From Cellulomonas wangleii (lineage in GTDB: Bacteria > Actinomycetota > Actinomycetes > Actinomycetales > Cellulomonadaceae): a stretch of 64,000 nucleotides of DNA. Location of the stretch: positions 3,286,001-3,350,000 of the forward strand of contig NZ_CP074405.1 in NCBI RefSeq assembly GCF_018388445.1, written 5' to 3'. Of the stretch, positions 35,828-43,437 are shown one piece after another. The position numbers were made by a program, and so were the translations under genes. The number at the start of each line of letters is the position of its first letter. Position 1 is the stretch's first letter. Under the pieces are notes generated by a model. It saw nothing but the letters and a program-made list of their open reading frames with translations. It had not been told where the DNA came from and did no database searches.

Positions 35828-37332
35828 GCCTGCCCCGCCTGTCCGCCGACACCTGGGCGCAGCGCACCGCGCGCGGGCTGCCCGACACCGTCCGCGGCCC
35901 GGCTGTCGACCCCCGCGCCCTCACGGTGGGCCAGGTGCACCTCGGGATCGGCGCGTTCCACCGGGCGCACCAGGCCGTGTGCACCGAGGACGCCGCCGCC
36001 GCGACCGGCCGGACCGACTGGGGGATCCTCGGCGTCACCCAGCGCAGCCCTCGCGTGGTCGACCAGCTCCGCCCCCAGGACGGGCTGTACGGCGTGCTGA
36101 CCGCCGGTGCGCAGGCCTCCACGCTGCGCGTCGTCGGGTCGGTGCGTGACGTCGCCTTCCCCGGCCGGGACACCGCACGGGTCCTCGACACGATCGCGGC
36201 GCCGACGACGCACGTCGTGACCCTGACCGTCACCGAGAAGGGCTACCGGCGCGCGGCCGACGGCGGGATCGACGCCGCCGCTCCGGACGTGGCGGCGGAC
36301 CTCGCGGCCGCCGCGGTGGAGCTGACGCGCGACGACGAGACGCCCAGCCGGACCGCGATCGGGCTGCTGCTGCGCGGGCTCGTGCGCCGCCACCGCACGT
36401 CCGGCGCCCCGCTGACGGTGGTGTGCTGCGACAACCTCACCGACAACGGCGCGGTGCTCGCGGGCCTCGTCGCGCAGGGCCTCGCCGCGGTGCACGGGGC
36501 GCAGGACGTGGCCGCGTGGGTCGCCGCGAGCGTGCGCTTCCCCTCGACGATGGTCGACCGCATCGTGCCGGCCACGACGGACGCGCACCGCGCGGAGGCC
36601 GCCGGCCTGCTGGGCCTGCACGACGAGGCGCTGGTCGTGGGCGAGCCGTTCCTCCAGTGGGTCGTCGAGGACGACTTCGCCGGACCGCGTCCGGCGTGGG
36701 AGCGCGCGGGGGCGACGTTCACGCACGACGTCGCGCCGTACGAGCGCGCGAAGCTGCGGGTGCTGAACGCGACGCACTCGACGCTGGCGTACCTCGGCGC
36801 GCTGCGCGGGTACGCGACGATCGCCGAGGCGGTCGCCGACCCGCACCTGGCGACCCTGGTCCGCGCCCTGGTCGACGAGGACGTCATGCCCACGCTCGTC
36901 GCCCCCGACGGCACGGACCTGGCCGCGTACCGGGACGAGGTGCTGCACCGGTTCGCCAACCCCCGCACGGGCCACACCACCGTGCAGGTCGCCATGGACG
37001 GGTCGCAGAAGCTGCCGGTGCGCCTGCTGGGGACCGTCGCCGACCGGCTCGCCGCCGGCGCGGTCCCGCACGCCGCCGCGCACGCCGTGGCCGGGTGGGT
37101 CGCGTACGTGCGCGCCGCCGCCGCGGGTGAGCTCGTCGTCGCGGGGCGCACCGTGGCGCTCGACGACCCGCTCGCGCCGCGGCTGGCCGAGGCGGCCGCC
37201 GGGCCGGATCCGGTCGGCGGGCTGCTCGCGCTGCGCGAGGTGTTCCCCGAGGCCGTCGCGGCGTCGACGCCGTTCCGGGACGCCGTCACGTCCGCGCTGC
37301 GCGACCTCACCCCCCTGCCCACCACCCCCTGA
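35824..37332 (+). CDS. uxuB: Fructuronate reductase / mannitol dehydrogenase family
   Basis: A 502-residue NAD-dependent polyol/uronate dehydrogenase. Motifs are VHLGIGAFHRAHQA (39-51), VTLTVTEKGY, CCDNLTDNG and the catalytic K310, N315 and H318 in KLRVLNATHS. The family includes mannitol 2-dehydrogenase, but coupling to a LacI divergent from uxaC, and manD elsewhere, argues for reduction of D-fructuronate to D-mannonate. ATG 35824 overlaps the LacI stop. A strong terminator follows. Confidence 0.88.
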   Translation: MSLPRLSADTWAQRTARGLPDTVRGPAVDPRALTVGQVHLGIGAFHRAHQAVCTEDAAAATGRTDWGILGVTQRSPRVVDQLRPQDGLYGVLTAGAQASTLRVVGSVRDVAFPGRDTARVLDTIAAPTTHVVTLTVTEKGYRRAADGGIDAAAPDVAADLAAAAVELTRDDETPSRTAIGLLLRGLVRRHRTSGAPLTVVCCDNLTDNGAVLAGLVAQGLAAVHGAQDVAAWVAASVRFPSTMVDRIVPATTDAHRAEAAGLLGLHDEALVVGEPFLQWVVEDDFAGPRPAWERAGATFTHDVAPYERAKLRVLNATHSTLAYLGALRGYATIAEAVADPHLATLVRALVDEDVMPTLVAPDGTDLAAYRDEVLHRFANPRTGHTTVQVAMDGSQKLPVRLLGTVADRLAAGAVPHAAAHAVAGWVAYVRAAAAGELVVAGRTVALDDPLAPRLAEAAAGPDPVGGLLALREVFPEAVAASTPFRDAVTSALRDLTPLPTTP

Positions 37333-37340
37333 CCCGTCGG

Positions 37341-37371
37341 CACCCACCCCTCCCCGCGGGAGGGGTGGGTG
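37341..37371 (+). terminator. Terminator after uxuB
   Basis: CACCCACCCCTCCC pairs perfectly with GGGAGGGGTGGGTG across a three-base loop, a 14-bp stem followed by TTG. It separates uxuB from the oxidoreductase gene, whose -35 box starts immediately after it. Confidence 0.75.
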
Positions 37372-37402
37372 TTGACGGCCGGTGGGTGCGGGCCGCTACA
37401 GT
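37372..37402 (+). promoter_or_regulatory. Promoter of the Gfo/Idh-isomerase operon
   Basis: TTGACG (37372-37377) and TACAGT (37397-37402) are 19 bases apart; GCTACA gives 17 bases as an alternative -10. An operator-like palindrome lies directly downstream at the expected start of transcription. Confidence 0.5.
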
Positions 37403-37405
37403 GCC

Positions 37406-37419
37406 GGAAAGCGCATTCC
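37406..37419. promoter_or_regulatory. LacI-type operator candidate
   Basis: GGAAAGCGCATTCC has GGAA/TTCC arms around an AGCGCA core, close to the GAAAGCGCTTTC type of LacI-family site. It begins four bases after the -10 box, so binding would block initiation. Confidence 0.5.
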
Positions 37420-37474
37420 TCCTGCCGGTTCACCCCGGCGCCAGGCGACGACGCCGCGACCCACGGAGACGACG

Positions 37475-38638
37475 ATGACCACGCGCACCCTGCGCATCGC
37501 CATGAACGGCATCACCGGCCGCATGGGGTACCGCCAGCACCTGCTGCGCTCGATCCTGCCCATCCGCGAGCAGGGCGGCGTCACGCTGCCCGACGGCACG
37601 CGCGTGCAGGTCGAGCCGGTGCTGGTCGGCCGCAACCCGGAGAAGGTGCGGGAGGTCGCCGAGCGCCACGGCGTCGAGCACTGGACCACGGACCTGCAGG
37701 CCGCGATCCACGACCCCGCGACCGACGTCGTGTTCGACGCGTCGATGACGAGCCTGCGGGCGGCCACCCTCACCGAGGCCATGAAGGCCGGGAAGCACGT
37801 GTACACCGAGAAGCCGACCGCCGAGACGCTGCACGAGGCGGTCGAGCTCGCCCGGCTGCGCGAGACGACCGGCGTCACCGCGGGCGTCGTGCACGACAAG
37901 CTCTACCTGCCGGGGCTGGTCAAGCTCCGGCGCCTGGTCGACGAGGGCTTCTTCGGCCGGATCCTGTCGCTGCGCGGCGAGTTCGGGTACTGGGTGTGGG
38001 AGGGCGACGTGCAGCCCGCGCAGCGCCCGTCCTGGAACTACCGCGCGGCCGACGGCGGCGGCATGACCGTCGACATGTTCTGCCACTGGAACTACGTGCT
38101 CGAGGGGATCGTCGGGCGGGTGCGCACGGTGACGTCCCAGACCGCGACGCACATCCCCACGCGGTGGGACGAGCAGGGCGAGGCCTACGAGGCCACGGCC
38201 GACGACGCGGCGTACGGGATCTTCCAGCTCGAGACGCCGGCCGGCGACCCCGTCGTCGCGCAGATCAACTCGTCGTGGGCCGTGCGCGTGCACCGTGACG
38301 AGCTCGTCGAGTTCCAGGTCGACGGCACCGCCGGGTCCGCGGTCGCCGGCCTGTTCCACTGCGTCGCGCAGCCCCGCTCGGCCACGCCGAAGCCCGTGTG
38401 GAACCCCGACCTGCCGACCACCGAGCGCTTCCGCGACCAGTGGCTCGAGGTCCCGGCCAACGCCGACCTCGACAACGGGTTCAAGGCGCAGTGGGAGGAG
38501 TTCCTCGTCGACGTGGCCCTGGGCCGCCCGCACCGGTTCGACCTGCTGTCCGCCGCGCGGGGCGTGCAGCTCGCGGAGCTGGGGCTGCGCTCGTCGGACG
38601 AGGGCCGTCGGCTCGACGTCCCCGAGATCACGCTGTGA
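37475..38638 (+). CDS. Gfo/Idh/MocA-family oxidoreductase
   Basis: A 387-residue NAD(P)-dependent sugar dehydrogenase-like protein. The Rossmann motif is the variant MNGITGRMGYRQH; EKPTAETLHEA is the conserved EKP motif, and MTVDMFCHWNYVLEG and VVHDKLYLPG lie at the expected active-site positions. ATG 37475 follows CGGAGA by seven bases. The next gene overlaps by four bases and codes for a sugar-isomerase-like protein, a common pair in inositol and rare-sugar pathways. The substrate is unknown. Confidence 0.85.
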   Translation: MTTRTLRIAMNGITGRMGYRQHLLRSILPIREQGGVTLPDGTRVQVEPVLVGRNPEKVREVAERHGVEHWTTDLQAAIHDPATDVVFDASMTSLRAATLTEAMKAGKHVYTEKPTAETLHEAVELARLRETTGVTAGVVHDKLYLPGLVKLRRLVDEGFFGRILSLRGEFGYWVWEGDVQPAQRPSWNYRAADGGGMTVDMFCHWNYVLEGIVGRVRTVTSQTATHIPTRWDEQGEAYEATADDAAYGIFQLETPAGDPVVAQINSSWAVRVHRDELVEFQVDGTAGSAVAGLFHCVAQPRSATPKPVWNPDLPTTERFRDQWLEVPANADLDNGFKAQWEEFLVDVALGRPHRFDLLSAARGVQLAELGLRSSDEGRRLDVPEITL

Positions 38639-39588
38639 GCACGCCCGTCGCCCCGGTCGGCGAGCCGGCCGCCGGGCGCCGCCCGGACCTGGCCCGCCTG
38701 TCGCTCAACACCGCGACCACCAAGCACCTGACCCTGCCGCAGGCGGCGGCCGCCGCCGCCGACGCCGGGCTGTCGTCCATCGGCGTGTGGCGCGACCGCG
38801 TGCAGGAGGTCGGCGCCGACGTCGCGGCGAAGGTCGTCGCCGACCACGGGCTGCGCGTCTCGTCGCTGTGCCGCGGCGGCTTCCTCACGACGGCCGACGA
38901 CGACGCCGCCCGCGTCGCCCTCGACGACAACCGGCTCGCGATCCGGGAGGCCGCGACGCTCGGCACGCACGAGCTCGTCCTGGTCGTCGGCGGCCTGCCC
39001 GCCGCGTCCGGCCCGGGCGGCCCGGCGCTCCCCTACCCCGCGGGTACCCCGGCCGCCGACGGTCCCGACGACCCGGCCCGCGACGTCGTCGCGACCCGTC
39101 GGCGCGTCGCCGACCGCATCGCCGAGCTCGCCCCGTACGCGGCCGCGCACGGCGTGCGACTCGTGCTGGAGCCGCTGCACCCGGTGTTCGCGGCGGACCG
39201 CGCCGTGATCTCGACGCTCGGCCAGGCGCTCGACCTCGCGGCCCCGTTCGACCCCGACGTGGTCGGCGTCGTGGTGGACACGTACCACGTGTGGTGGGAC
39301 CCGGACCTGCAGCGGCAGATCGCCCGCGCGGGAGCCGAGGGGCGCCTCGCCGGGTACCAGGTGTGCGACTGGGTGCTGCCGCTCGCGGCCGACCCGCTGC
39401 TCTCCCGCGGGCACGTGGGCGACGGCTACGTGGACTTCGCGACGATCACCCGGTGGGTGCGCGACGCCGGCTACACCGGCGACGTGGAGGTCGAGATCTT
39501 CCACGAGGAGGTCTGGGCGGCGCCGCCCGAGCGGACGCTCGGCACGATGGCGGAGCGGCACGTGCGGTACGTCCTGCCGCACCTGTGA
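38635..39588 (+). CDS. Sugar phosphate isomerase/epimerase-like TIM barrel
   Basis: A 317-residue protein of the xylose-isomerase-like (AP endonuclease 2) fold. The metal ligands of the family are visible as glutamates and aspartates in RLVLEPLHPVF, VVVDTYHVWWDPDL, YQVCDW and DVEVEIFHEEVW. GTG 38635 overlaps the oxidoreductase stop (GTGA), so the pair is cotranslated and likely acts on the same sugar or cyclitol. It has no signal peptide. A GATC-rich hairpin follows. Confidence 0.82.
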   Translation: MSTPVAPVGEPAAGRRPDLARLSLNTATTKHLTLPQAAAAAADAGLSSIGVWRDRVQEVGADVAAKVVADHGLRVSSLCRGGFLTTADDDAARVALDDNRLAIREAATLGTHELVLVVGGLPAASGPGGPALPYPAGTPAADGPDDPARDVVATRRRVADRIAELAPYAAAHGVRLVLEPLHPVFAADRAVISTLGQALDLAAPFDPDVVGVVVDTYHVWWDPDLQRQIARAGAEGRLAGYQVCDWVLPLAADPLLSRGHVGDGYVDFATITRWVRDAGYTGDVEVEIFHEEVWAAPPERTLGTMAERHVRYVLPHL

Positions 39589-39610
39589 CCGCCGCGCGGC
39601 GCACTCACAG

Positions 39611-39641
39611 GATCGTCACCGGATCGAGATCCGACACGATC
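39611..39641 (+). terminator. GATC-rich hairpin
   Basis: GATCGT...ACGATC encloses a second inverted repeat CGGATC-GA-GATCCG. The nested structure follows the isomerase-like gene and may end its transcript; it also lies just upstream of the next gene, so a regulatory role is possible. Confidence 0.4.
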
Positions 39642-39676
39642 ACGGCCGCAGGGGTCGGGCTGCTTCACTGCTCGCC

Positions 39677-40228
39677 GTGACCTTCCGTACCCGGCGCACG
39701 ACCGCCGTCCCCGCCCTCGCTCTCGCCCTCACCGTGGCCCTGTCCGGCTGCGGCACCGTCGTCGACGCCGTCCTGGGCGACAGCCCCGAGGCCGCCCAGC
39801 GCGACGAGCCCGGCGGCGAGATCACGGCCTCCGCCGAGGCCGACGTCTTCTCGCTGCAGGTGGGCGACTGCCTCAACTACCTCGCGGAGTCGGAGGAGGC
39901 CACCGAGTTCGCGGCACTGCCGACCGTGCCGTGCGCCGAGCAGCACGACGCCGAGATCTACGCCGAGACGACCCTCACCCAGGAGCAGCACGAGAGCGAC
40001 CTGGCGCTGGCCGCGGACGCCGAGGCCGAGACGCCGACGCACGCCGACCAGTTCTGCTACGACGCGTTCGCCGGGTTCGTCGGGACGTCGTACGAGGAGT
40101 CCACGCTCGACTACACCTACCTCTCCCCCACCCCGGAGAGCTGGGCGCAGGGCGACGACGTGGTCCAGTGCCTCGTCGTGCACCTCGAGGGCGGGCTCAC
40201 GGGGAGCATGCGCGACTCGGCCCTCTGA
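39677..40228 (+). CDS. Septum-formation-domain lipoprotein
   Basis: The 183-residue protein has a signal with lipobox LSGC (C25). The mature part shows the spacing of the actinobacterial septum-formation domain: VGDCLNY, VPCAEQHDAEIYAE and a later CYDAFAGFVG with a final VVQCLV, giving two likely disulfides. It would be anchored outside the membrane; the role of these proteins is not settled. The start GTG 39677 lacks an obvious ribosome-binding site. Its 3' end overlaps the convergent ATPase gene by 32 bases. Confidence 0.75.
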   Translation: MTFRTRRTTAVPALALALTVALSGCGTVVDAVLGDSPEAAQRDEPGGEITASAEADVFSLQVGDCLNYLAESEEATEFAALPTVPCAEQHDAEIYAETTLTQEQHESDLALAADAEAETPTHADQFCYDAFAGFVGTSYEESTLDYTYLSPTPESWAQGDDVVQCLVVHLEGGLTGSMRDSAL

Positions 40229-40898
40229 CCGGCCGCGGCACCCCCAGCCGCTCCAGCAGGACCCCGCGGGCGTCGCACGACCCGGGCTCGACGGCGGCGG
40301 TCAGCCGGCCGCCGTCGAGCACGCGGACCTCGTCCGCGAGGGCGAGCGCCTCGTCCACGTCGTGCGTGACCAGCACCGTGGCCACCGGCCGCGCCGCCCG
40401 CACCTCCCGCAGCAGCGCGTGCGCACCGAGACGGGTGAGGGCGTCGAGCGCACCGAACGGCTCGTCCAGCAGCAGCACGCGCGGCTCGCGGTGCAGCGCG
40501 CGGGCCAGCGCGACGCGCTGCGCCTCCCCGCCGGACAGCGTCAGCGGCCACGCGTCGGCCAGGTGCGCGAGGCCGACCTCGACGAGCGCGGCGAGCGCCC
40601 GCGGCCGGTCCGACGCGCGCGGCACCGGGCCCGGGCCGAGCAGGACGTTGCGCCACACCGGCTCCCACGGCAGCAGCCGCGGCTCCTGGAACACGACGGC
40701 CGTGGGGTCCGCCACCTCCAGGTGGTCGGCCCGCGCGCCCGGGTCCAGGCCCGCCAGCGCGCGCAGCAGCGTGGACTTGCCGCCCCCGCTGCGCCCGACG
40801 ACCGCCACGCACGCGCCCGCGGGCACGTCGAGGTCGAGGCCCGCCAGGACGTCCCGACCGCCGAACCCCCGCCGCAGCCCGCGCGCCCGCACGCTCAC
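40197..40898 (-). CDS. ABC transporter ATPase, probable thiamine-precursor uptake
   Basis: A 233-residue ATPase with Walker A GRSGGGKST (35-43), Q71, signature LSGGE (121-125) and Walker B VLLLDEP (141-147). It resembles SsuB/TauB ATPases of sulfonate and taurine importers. Its GTG overlaps the binding-protein stop (GTGA), and the three-gene unit lies behind a TPP riboswitch, so it should energise import of a thiamine precursor (ThiZ role). The 3' end overlaps the convergent lipoprotein gene. Confidence 0.85.
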   Translation of the reverse strand: MSVRARGLRRGFGGRDVLAGLDLDVPAGACVAVVGRSGGGKSTLLRALAGLDPGARADHLEVADPTAVVFQEPRLLPWEPVWRNVLLGPGPVPRASDRPRALAALVEVGLAHLADAWPLTLSGGEAQRVALARALHREPRVLLLDEPFGALDALTRLGAHALLREVRAARPVATVLVTHDVDEALALADEVRVLDGGRLTAAVEPGSCDARGVLLERLGVPRPVRGPSRACSP

Positions 40899-41971
40899 GG
40901 CCGCACCCCGCCGTCCTCGGCACGGATGAGCCGCGTCGCGTCGACGGCGACGCCCGTGACGTCGACCGCGCCCGGAATCATCCCCTCCTCGACGTAGAGC
41001 GCGGCGACGCGCGCCAGCTCGGCGGCGAAGCCGTCGTCGGCCGGCCGGACGTCCGGCGTCTCCAGCGCGCCGAGCGCGGCCGCGACCTGCGCGTCCGCAC
41101 CCGACGCCCGGTACGCCCCGGCCCGGCGCGCCGGGTCGGCCCGCAGCGCGTCGGCCTCCGCGACCAGGGCGTCGTACAGCGCGGCCACGGCCGCCGGGTG
41201 CCGCTCGACGACGTCGCGGGTCGTGACGTGCACGGTCCGGTTGTCCGACCCCAGGTCGCGCGCGAGCGCGACGGTCCGCACCCCCGGCAGCGCCTGCGCG
41301 CCCACGAGGTACTGGTCCCACGTCGCCCACGCGTCGACGCGCCCGGCGGCGAAGGCGCTCGCGGCGTCCGGCGGCGCGAGGTGCTCGACCGTGACGTCCT
41401 CGGGCGTCAGCCCCGCCTCCCGCAGCGCGAGCCGCAGCAGGTACTCCCCCGTGCCGCCGCGGTTCACCGCGACGGAGCGCCCGGCCAGGCCGGCCACGTC
41501 CGTGACGTCACCGTGGGCGACGATGCCCTGGGTGTCGCCCGCGTCGTGCTCGACGGCCACCACGACGAGGTCGGGTGTGCCGGCGAGCGCGGCGACCACG
41601 GCCGTGGTGGAGCCGGAGACGACGTCGACGTGGCCCGCCGCGAGCGCCTCGGCGGCGGGGGCGAAGGCCGGGAACGACGGGGACACCGCCAGGTCGACGC
41701 CGACGTCCGCCAGGTGCTGGGCGGCCAGGCCGTCGTCGACCGCGAGCGTCAGCAGGTTCTGCGTCGACAGCGGACCGACGCGCAGGGTGGTGGCGGGTGC
41801 GCCGGTGGGCGCGGACGACCCTCCGGACCCAGCGCCCGCCGCGGCGCAGCCCGCCAGCGCGAGCACCGCGACCACGGCCGACGCGGACGCGCCGGGCGGA
41901 CGGGGGCGTGACCGGGTGCGGCACGGGACGGCTCCGCGCGGTGCACGGCGGGGACGGGGGCGCGGTGTCAT
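40895..41971 (-). CDS. ABC substrate-binding lipoprotein, NMT1/SsuA-like, thiamine-precursor type
   Basis: A 358-residue lipoprotein (signal with lipobox LAGC, C42) followed by a type-II periplasmic-binding fold: STQNLLTLAVDDGL, AEALAAGHVDVVSGSTTAVVAAL, GGTGEYLLRLALREAGL and DAWATWDQYL. Such proteins bind sulfonates, nitrate, or pyrimidine precursors (ThiY). The yeast THI5 cysteine motif is absent. ATG 41971 overlaps the permease stop and follows AGGAG. The riboswitch upstream favours formylaminopyrimidine or hydroxymethylpyrimidine as ligand. Without it, a sulfonate call would be usual. Confidence 0.85.
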   Translation of the reverse strand: MTPRPRPRRAPRGAVPCRTRSRPRPPGASASAVVAVLALAGCAAAGAGSGGSSAPTGAPATTLRVGPLSTQNLLTLAVDDGLAAQHLADVGVDLAVSPSFPAFAPAAEALAAGHVDVVSGSTTAVVAALAGTPDLVVVAVEHDAGDTQGIVAHGDVTDVAGLAGRSVAVNRGGTGEYLLRLALREAGLTPEDVTVEHLAPPDAASAFAAGRVDAWATWDQYLVGAQALPGVRTVALARDLGSDNRTVHVTTRDVVERHPAAVAALYDALVAEADALRADPARRAGAYRASGADAQVAAALGALETPDVRPADDGFAAELARVAALYVEEGMIPGAVDVTGVAVDATRLIRAEDGGVRP

Positions 41972-42855
41972 GCGGGCTCCTGGGTCGGGGGTCGGGCGGG
42001 TGGCAGGGGATGCCGGGCCGGCGGGGGCCCGCCGGGGGCGTCGGACGCCGGGACGGCAGGGGTGGGGGCGACGGCCCGGGCGACGGGCCCGGGAGCACGC
42101 CAGTGCAGCGCCCGGTGCTCCACACCGCGCACCAGGGCGTCGGTGACCAGGCCGAGCACCGCGTACAGCGCGACGCAGACGAGGACGACGTCGGTGCGCG
42201 CCCACGTCCGGGCGTCGGTGAGCAGCGCCCCGACCCCGCGGTCGGTGGCGACCTGCTCGGCGACGATCACCGCGACCCAGCCGGTGCCCAGGGCGAGCCG
42301 CACGCCGGCGAGCACCGAGGGCAGCGCGCCGGGCAGCACGACGCGCCGCACGGTGACCCACCGGCCCACGCCCTGCGCCGCCGCGACCTCCCGCAGGCGG
42401 GAGTCGACGCTCCGGGCCCCGGTGACGGTCGCGACGTACACGGGCACGGCGCTCGCCAGCACGACGAGCAGCACCTTGGGCGTCTCACCCAGCCCCCACC
42501 ACACGACCAGCAGCGGGGTCAGGGCGGTGAACGGCACGGCCCGCACGGCCTGCAGGGGCCGGTCGACGACGTCGTGGCCGATCGGCGACAGCCCGGCGAC
42601 GAGCCCGAGGACCAGCCCGGCCCCCGTGCCGAGGAGCGCACCCGCCGCGAGACGGCCCACGCTGACCGCGAGCGCGGGCAGCAGCGTCCCGGTGGCCACC
42701 AGGTCGGCCGCGGCGCGCGCGACGTCGACCGGTCCGGGCAGCACCCGGGGGTCGACCGCACCCGTCGCACTGGCGGCGGCCCACGCCACGAGGACGGCGC
42801 CCAGGCTGCACCACGCGCGCCAACCACCCGTCCGGCGGCCCGAGGCCCGGGTCAC
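41968..42855 (-). CDS. ABC permease, probable thiamine-precursor uptake
   Basis: A 295-residue permease of the SsuC/ThiX class with about six helices, including LLPALAVSVGRLAAGALLG, and the conserved loop REVAAAQGVGRWVTVRRVVLPGALP. GTG 42855 is the most likely start; the in-frame extension to 43107 is Arg/Pro-rich and improbable. The C-terminal tail is Pro/Ala-rich. It is the first gene after the TPP riboswitch, but a 380-base leader lies between them. It is translationally coupled to the binding-protein gene (ATGA). Confidence 0.82.
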   Translation of the reverse strand: MTRASGRRTGGWRAWCSLGAVLVAWAAASATGAVDPRVLPGPVDVARAAADLVATGTLLPALAVSVGRLAAGALLGTGAGLVLGLVAGLSPIGHDVVDRPLQAVRAVPFTALTPLLVVWWGLGETPKVLLVVLASAVPVYVATVTGARSVDSRLREVAAAQGVGRWVTVRRVVLPGALPSVLAGVRLALGTGWVAVIVAEQVATDRGVGALLTDARTWARTDVVLVCVALYAVLGLVTDALVRGVEHRALHWRAPGPVARAVAPTPAVPASDAPGGPPPARHPLPPARPPTQEPA

Positions 42856-43235
42856 GGCGTGGCCCCGTCCGCGGTCGGGGCCGTGCGGGTCGGGGCCGTG
42901 CGGGTCGGTGCAGCCGGGGTCGGACCGGCGGGTGCTGCGGGCACGGGTGTCTCCGGTGGGTCGGTGCGGGCGCGACGGCACCGCCTCCAGGCGCGCGTCA
43001 CCCCCGCCACGACGACGCGGGCGGCAGGACGTGCGCGGAGGCGTGCGCCGCCCACCGCGCGCGGCGGTACGGGACGGGCACGACGACGCCCGCCCGCGTG
43101 ACGTCACGCGGGCCGGCGTGGGCGGGTCAGCCGGCCCCGGGACCTCGCCGTGCTCGCACGCCGGGCAGGCCGTGCGGGTGCAGGGCGTGCGGGTGCAGAT
43201 GGGCGGACGGCAGCGGACGCATGGGAGACATGCGC
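42856..43235 (-). other. Long leader between TPP riboswitch and permease
   Basis: No convincing gene is present in this stretch apart from a possible 37-codon leader ORF (43127-43240). It contains a 22-bp perfect palindrome (43092-43113) and a 15-bp tandem duplication, unit GTCGGGGCCGTGCGG, at 42874-42903. An upstream start for the permease within it cannot be fully excluded. Confidence 0.5.
43092..43113. repeat. 22-bp perfect palindrome in the transporter leader
   Basis: GCCCGCGTGAC/GTCACGCGGGC is symmetrical with no central gap. As RNA it would form a stable hairpin and might be the expression platform or terminator of the riboswitch; as DNA it might be an operator. Confidence 0.45.
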
Positions 43236-43240
43236 GACAT
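43127..43240 (-). CDS. Possible 37-residue His-rich leader peptide
   Basis: The 3' strand of the riboswitch (GAAGGGATG) provides both a Shine-Dalgarno-like AGGG and an overlapping ATG. The frame continues for 37 codons with a repeated HPHALHPHGL section and stops before the 22-bp palindrome. No family is recognised, and it may not be translated. Confidence 0.25.
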   Translation of the reverse strand: MSRMSPMRPLPSAHLHPHALHPHGLPGVRARRGPGAG

Positions 43241-43310
43241 CCCTTCGCTAGTGCGACCTAGATCAGGTTCGACGGGTGTGATCTCAGCCGCGGATGCGGC
43301 ACCCCGTGTC
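43236..43310 (-). promoter_or_regulatory. TPP riboswitch (THI element)
   Basis: Read on the minus strand, the conserved blocks appear in order: GACACGGGGTGC, GGCTGAGATCACACCC, GAACCTGATCTAG and CTAGCGAAGGGATGTC, with GACA and TGTC closing helix P1. These are the strongly conserved parts of the thiamine pyrophosphate aptamer. In GC-rich actinobacteria TPP binding usually hides the ribosome-binding site or favours termination. It precedes the ABC transporter at 40197-42855 and indicates a thiamine-related substrate. Confidence 0.95.
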
Positions 43311-43383
43311 ACGACGCCGCCGACGCTACCCCCGGACGTCCGGTTCGTCCGCAGGCGTCCGCACTGTGGCCGCGCACGCCGAC

Positions 43384-43413
43384 GACCCCGCCCGGGACCT
43401 CCCGGACGGGGTC
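43384..43413 (-). terminator. Terminator after the flavoprotein gene
   Basis: A 14-bp stem with one mismatch (GACCCCGCCCGGGA with TCCCGGACGGGGTC) and a two-base gap lies 25 bases after the flavoprotein stop, upstream of the riboswitch, insulating the two transcripts. Confidence 0.6.
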
Positions 43414-43437
43414 GCACCCGACGCGGCGACGGACGCA

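Noticed and set aside
40197..42855. Assignment of the ABC transporter to sulfonate or taurine uptake
   Set aside because: No sulfonatase gene is adjacent and a TPP riboswitch precedes the operon, which favours a thiamine precursor.
42852..43107. N-terminal extension of the permease or a separate gene in the riboswitch leader
   Set aside because: Translations are Arg/Pro/Gly-rich with tandem DPHGP repeats and show no membrane helix or family feature; kept only as leader.
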